A stretch of DNA of 6,501 nt, taken from NCBI GenBank assembly GCA_009839405.1, contig VXPR01000603.1, positions 1-6,501 on the forward strand. The letters run 5' to 3'. Numbering within the stretch: the stretch's first letter is position 1; each line of letters begins with the position of its first letter. The DNA is from Gammaproteobacteria bacterium. Its GTDB lineage: Bacteria > Pseudomonadota > Gammaproteobacteria > Pseudomonadales > Azotimanducaceae. Positions 5,181 through 6,501 of this stretch are shown here, one piece after another. Both the position numbers and the translations under genes were made by a program. The notes under the pieces are model-generated. The model did no database searches, was not told the DNA's origin, and was given only the letters and a program-made list of their open reading frames with translations.

Positions 5181-6395
5181 ATGCGACGACTGCCCGCCCA
5201 CATCCTGTCCGCCGTGCTCCTTTTCCTCGGAGCAGGCGTCGCTTCGGCTCAAGAGCACGGCCCGGGACCTGCCGGCGACGAGGCCGATCCACCGGTGCTG
5301 GGTGCCGCGCCACGACCGGCACCGAACGAGCCCCCTTCTCCGGCGTTCATGGCGGAGATCTACGCCGCTGCGCGCCATGGTGGACGCCTCTACGACCAGC
5401 GCCGCTATGCCGAGTCGCTTCCCTACCTCCTCGCCGCCGCGGAACGAGGCTTCAAGCTGCCGCAGGCTTCGGCTGGCGACATCTACTTGCACGGGCGCGG
5501 GGGCGTCGAACGCAATGTGCTGGTGGGCATCGGCTGGCTCGGCGTCGCTGCGGCGCCGGCAACGTCGCGTCGCATCGCGGACTACTTCGAGAGTGTCCAG
5601 GCGCAACTGCCGGACGCACACGCGGGCAACGCCGAGCGGGTCGTGGAAGAGTTCCGGGCGCGCTATGGCCATGCCCGACACCGAGTCGAGTGCCGCGTGT
5701 TCGGCAACGTGGTGGAGGACATCGGCTGCCGCTTCCGCGACGATCCCGAAGCGGATCCTCTCTTCGAGGAACCGCAGAGGCCACACAGCGATGTCGAGGA
5801 GGTCGTGGTCACCGCGCCCATCATCGACACGCCAGCACCCGAGATTGGGGAGGTGCCGTCCGGGCAGTTCATCGCCGAGGTCTATGACGCCGCGAACCGC
5901 GGGTCTGCCCTATACAACGAAGGCAAGTACAAAGAAGCCCTGCCGTTTCTCGTCGCCGCCGCCCGACGCGGCTTCAAGTGGGCGCAGGCATCGGCGGCGG
6001 ACATCTACCTGAACGGCCGTGGCGGCGTTCCACCGGACCTCGAAGCGGGCATCGGTTGGCTCGGTGTGGCTGCCGAGCCTAGAACCGCCGGTTCCATCAG
6101 CCGCTACTTCAAGGACTCGATGGCGCGACTGCCAGACCGCTACACGCCGGAGGTGGTGCAGACCATCGTCGCCGACTACAGCGATCGATACGGCAACGCC
6201 CAACACCGGGTCGCCTGCCGCTTTGAATCTGACGAGGGCAGAACCTGGAGCTTCTACTTCAAGACCTTGCAGTGCCGCTTCATCGACGAAGCCACCCAGT
6301 GCCGCAACCTCGTCTTCGACGGCACCGAGGTCAACTCGCAGTGGACCTGCGAACCCCTGCGCGGCAGTCGCGCGCTGGACGCGAGACCTTACTGA
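5181..6395 (+). CDS. Exported Sel1/TPR-like repeat protein with duplicated module
   Basis: A 404-residue protein starting at the ATG that opens a clear signal peptide: MRR, a hydrophobic core (about 8-21), and a cleavage site after 'ASA' at residue 23. The open frame continues upstream, but without any export signal. A Pro/Ala-rich stretch (about 27-54) follows. Then come two homologous modules (about 56-185 and 230-368), each with a degenerate Sel1-like unit: 'AAAERGFKLPQASAGDIYLHGRGGV' type, then 'GIGWLGVAA'. Each ends with 'RYG..(R/Q)HRV.CR' and a later 'CRF', giving paired cysteines C171/C183 and C346/C365, plus C374 and C390; periplasmic disulfides are plausible. The linker has 'VEEVVVTAP' (205-213), like the segment around TonB boxes. 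Sel1 repeats usually bind proteins, so a periplasmic or envelope adaptor is likely. Exact function unknown. Only a weak GAGAA ribosome site precedes the start. Confidence 0.82.
   Translation: MRRLPAHILSAVLLFLGAGVASAQEHGPGPAGDEADPPVLGAAPRPAPNEPPSPAFMAEIYAAARHGGRLYDQRRYAESLPYLLAAAERGFKLPQASAGDIYLHGRGGVERNVLVGIGWLGVAAAPATSRRIADYFESVQAQLPDAHAGNAERVVEEFRARYGHARHRVECRVFGNVVEDIGCRFRDDPEADPLFEEPQRPHSDVEEVVVTAPIIDTPAPEIGEVPSGQFIAEVYDAANRGSALYNEGKYKEALPFLVAAARRGFKWAQASAADIYLNGRGGVPPDLEAGIGWLGVAAEPRTAGSISRYFKDSMARLPDRYTPEVVQTIVADYSDRYGNAQHRVACRFESDEGRTWSFYFKTLQCRFIDEATQCRNLVFDGTEVNSQWTCEPLRGSRALDARPY
5346..6137 (+). repeat. Internal duplication within the Sel1-like gene
   Basis: Codons for residues 56-145 (5346-5615) and 230-319 (5868-6137) align without a gap at a constant offset of 174 residues. 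By hand count 52 of 90 residues are identical (about 58%). The longest shared runs are 'GIGWLGVAA' and the 'RGFK..QASA.DIYL.GRGGV' block. Similarity continues past a one-residue shift into 'RYG.A.HRV.CR'. Confidence 0.85.
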
Positions 6396-6431
6396 CCGAA
6401 TCGCCCCTACAGGCAACCGACTCGGCCAGGA

Positions 6432-6459
6432 GCCAGCGCCGCAAAAAAACGGCGCTGGC
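6432..6459. terminator. Perfect 10-bp hairpin with A-rich loop downstream of the Sel1-like gene
   Basis: GCCAGCGCCG at 6432-6441 and CGGCGCTGGC at 6450-6459 are perfect inverted complements around an eight-base loop (C followed by seven A). It starts 37 bases after the stop codon. No T run follows on the plus strand, where GCGAAAGGGG comes next, so it is not a textbook intrinsic terminator, though its position suits a 3'-end or mRNA-stabilising structure. The flanking 6396-6501 holds no supported gene. Confidence 0.45.
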
Positions 6460-6501
6460 GCGAAAGGGGAGTGACAGGAGCGGCTTCGTTCGGAGATTGT
6501 G

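Overview
The window is GC-rich (about two thirds G+C by eye) bacterial DNA with closely packed genes, short signals and 4-bp or 1-bp gene overlaps. The families present suggest a proteobacterium, possibly a gammaproteobacterium from the environment: a COG1569-type PIN toxin, a PhyH oxygenase, a COG3618-type amidohydrolase, an ankyrin protein with the N-terminal helical motif common in proteobacterial ankyrin proteins, and a secreted Sel1-like protein with an 'EEVVVTA'-type segment. This placement is inference. No rRNA, tRNA, CRISPR array, insertion sequence or phage gene was seen.

Layout. (1) 1-171 (+) is the 3' end of a PIN-domain toxin gene cut by the window edge. (2) 1989-248 (-) is a two-gene operon: a short-chain dehydrogenase/reductase, then a phytanoyl-CoA-dioxygenase-family oxygenase, overlapping by ATGA. 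(3) 1990-2229 is a divergent intergenic region with a likely rightward promoter. (4) 2230-3668 (+) is a second two-gene operon: a small VOC/glyoxalase-fold protein, then an ankyrin-repeat protein, overlapping as TGATG. (5) 3669-3951 separates convergent genes and is rich in hairpins, including likely terminators and a repeat-like element. (6) 4977-3952 (-) is an amidohydrolase-2 TIM-barrel hydrolase. (7) About 4978-5180 is a divergent control region with back-to-back candidate promoters and a leader hairpin. (8) 5181-6395 (+) is an exported protein built from two copies of a Sel1-like module joined by a linker that resembles the region around a TonB box. (9) 6396-6501 holds a perfect hairpin and no gene.

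The SDR and the PhyH oxygenase could act in sequence on one small molecule, with hydroxylation followed by oxidation of the alcohol. The VOC protein and the hydrolase also fit small-molecule catabolism, but no substrate can be read from the sequence. The most unusual items are the duplicated secreted Sel1 protein with its 'VEEVVVTAP' linker, the coupled VOC-ankyrin pair, and the hairpin cluster at 3688-3929. I see no clear evidence of a new multi-gene defence or mobile system. Apart from the cut toxin gene this looks like ordinary chromosomal metabolic DNA.
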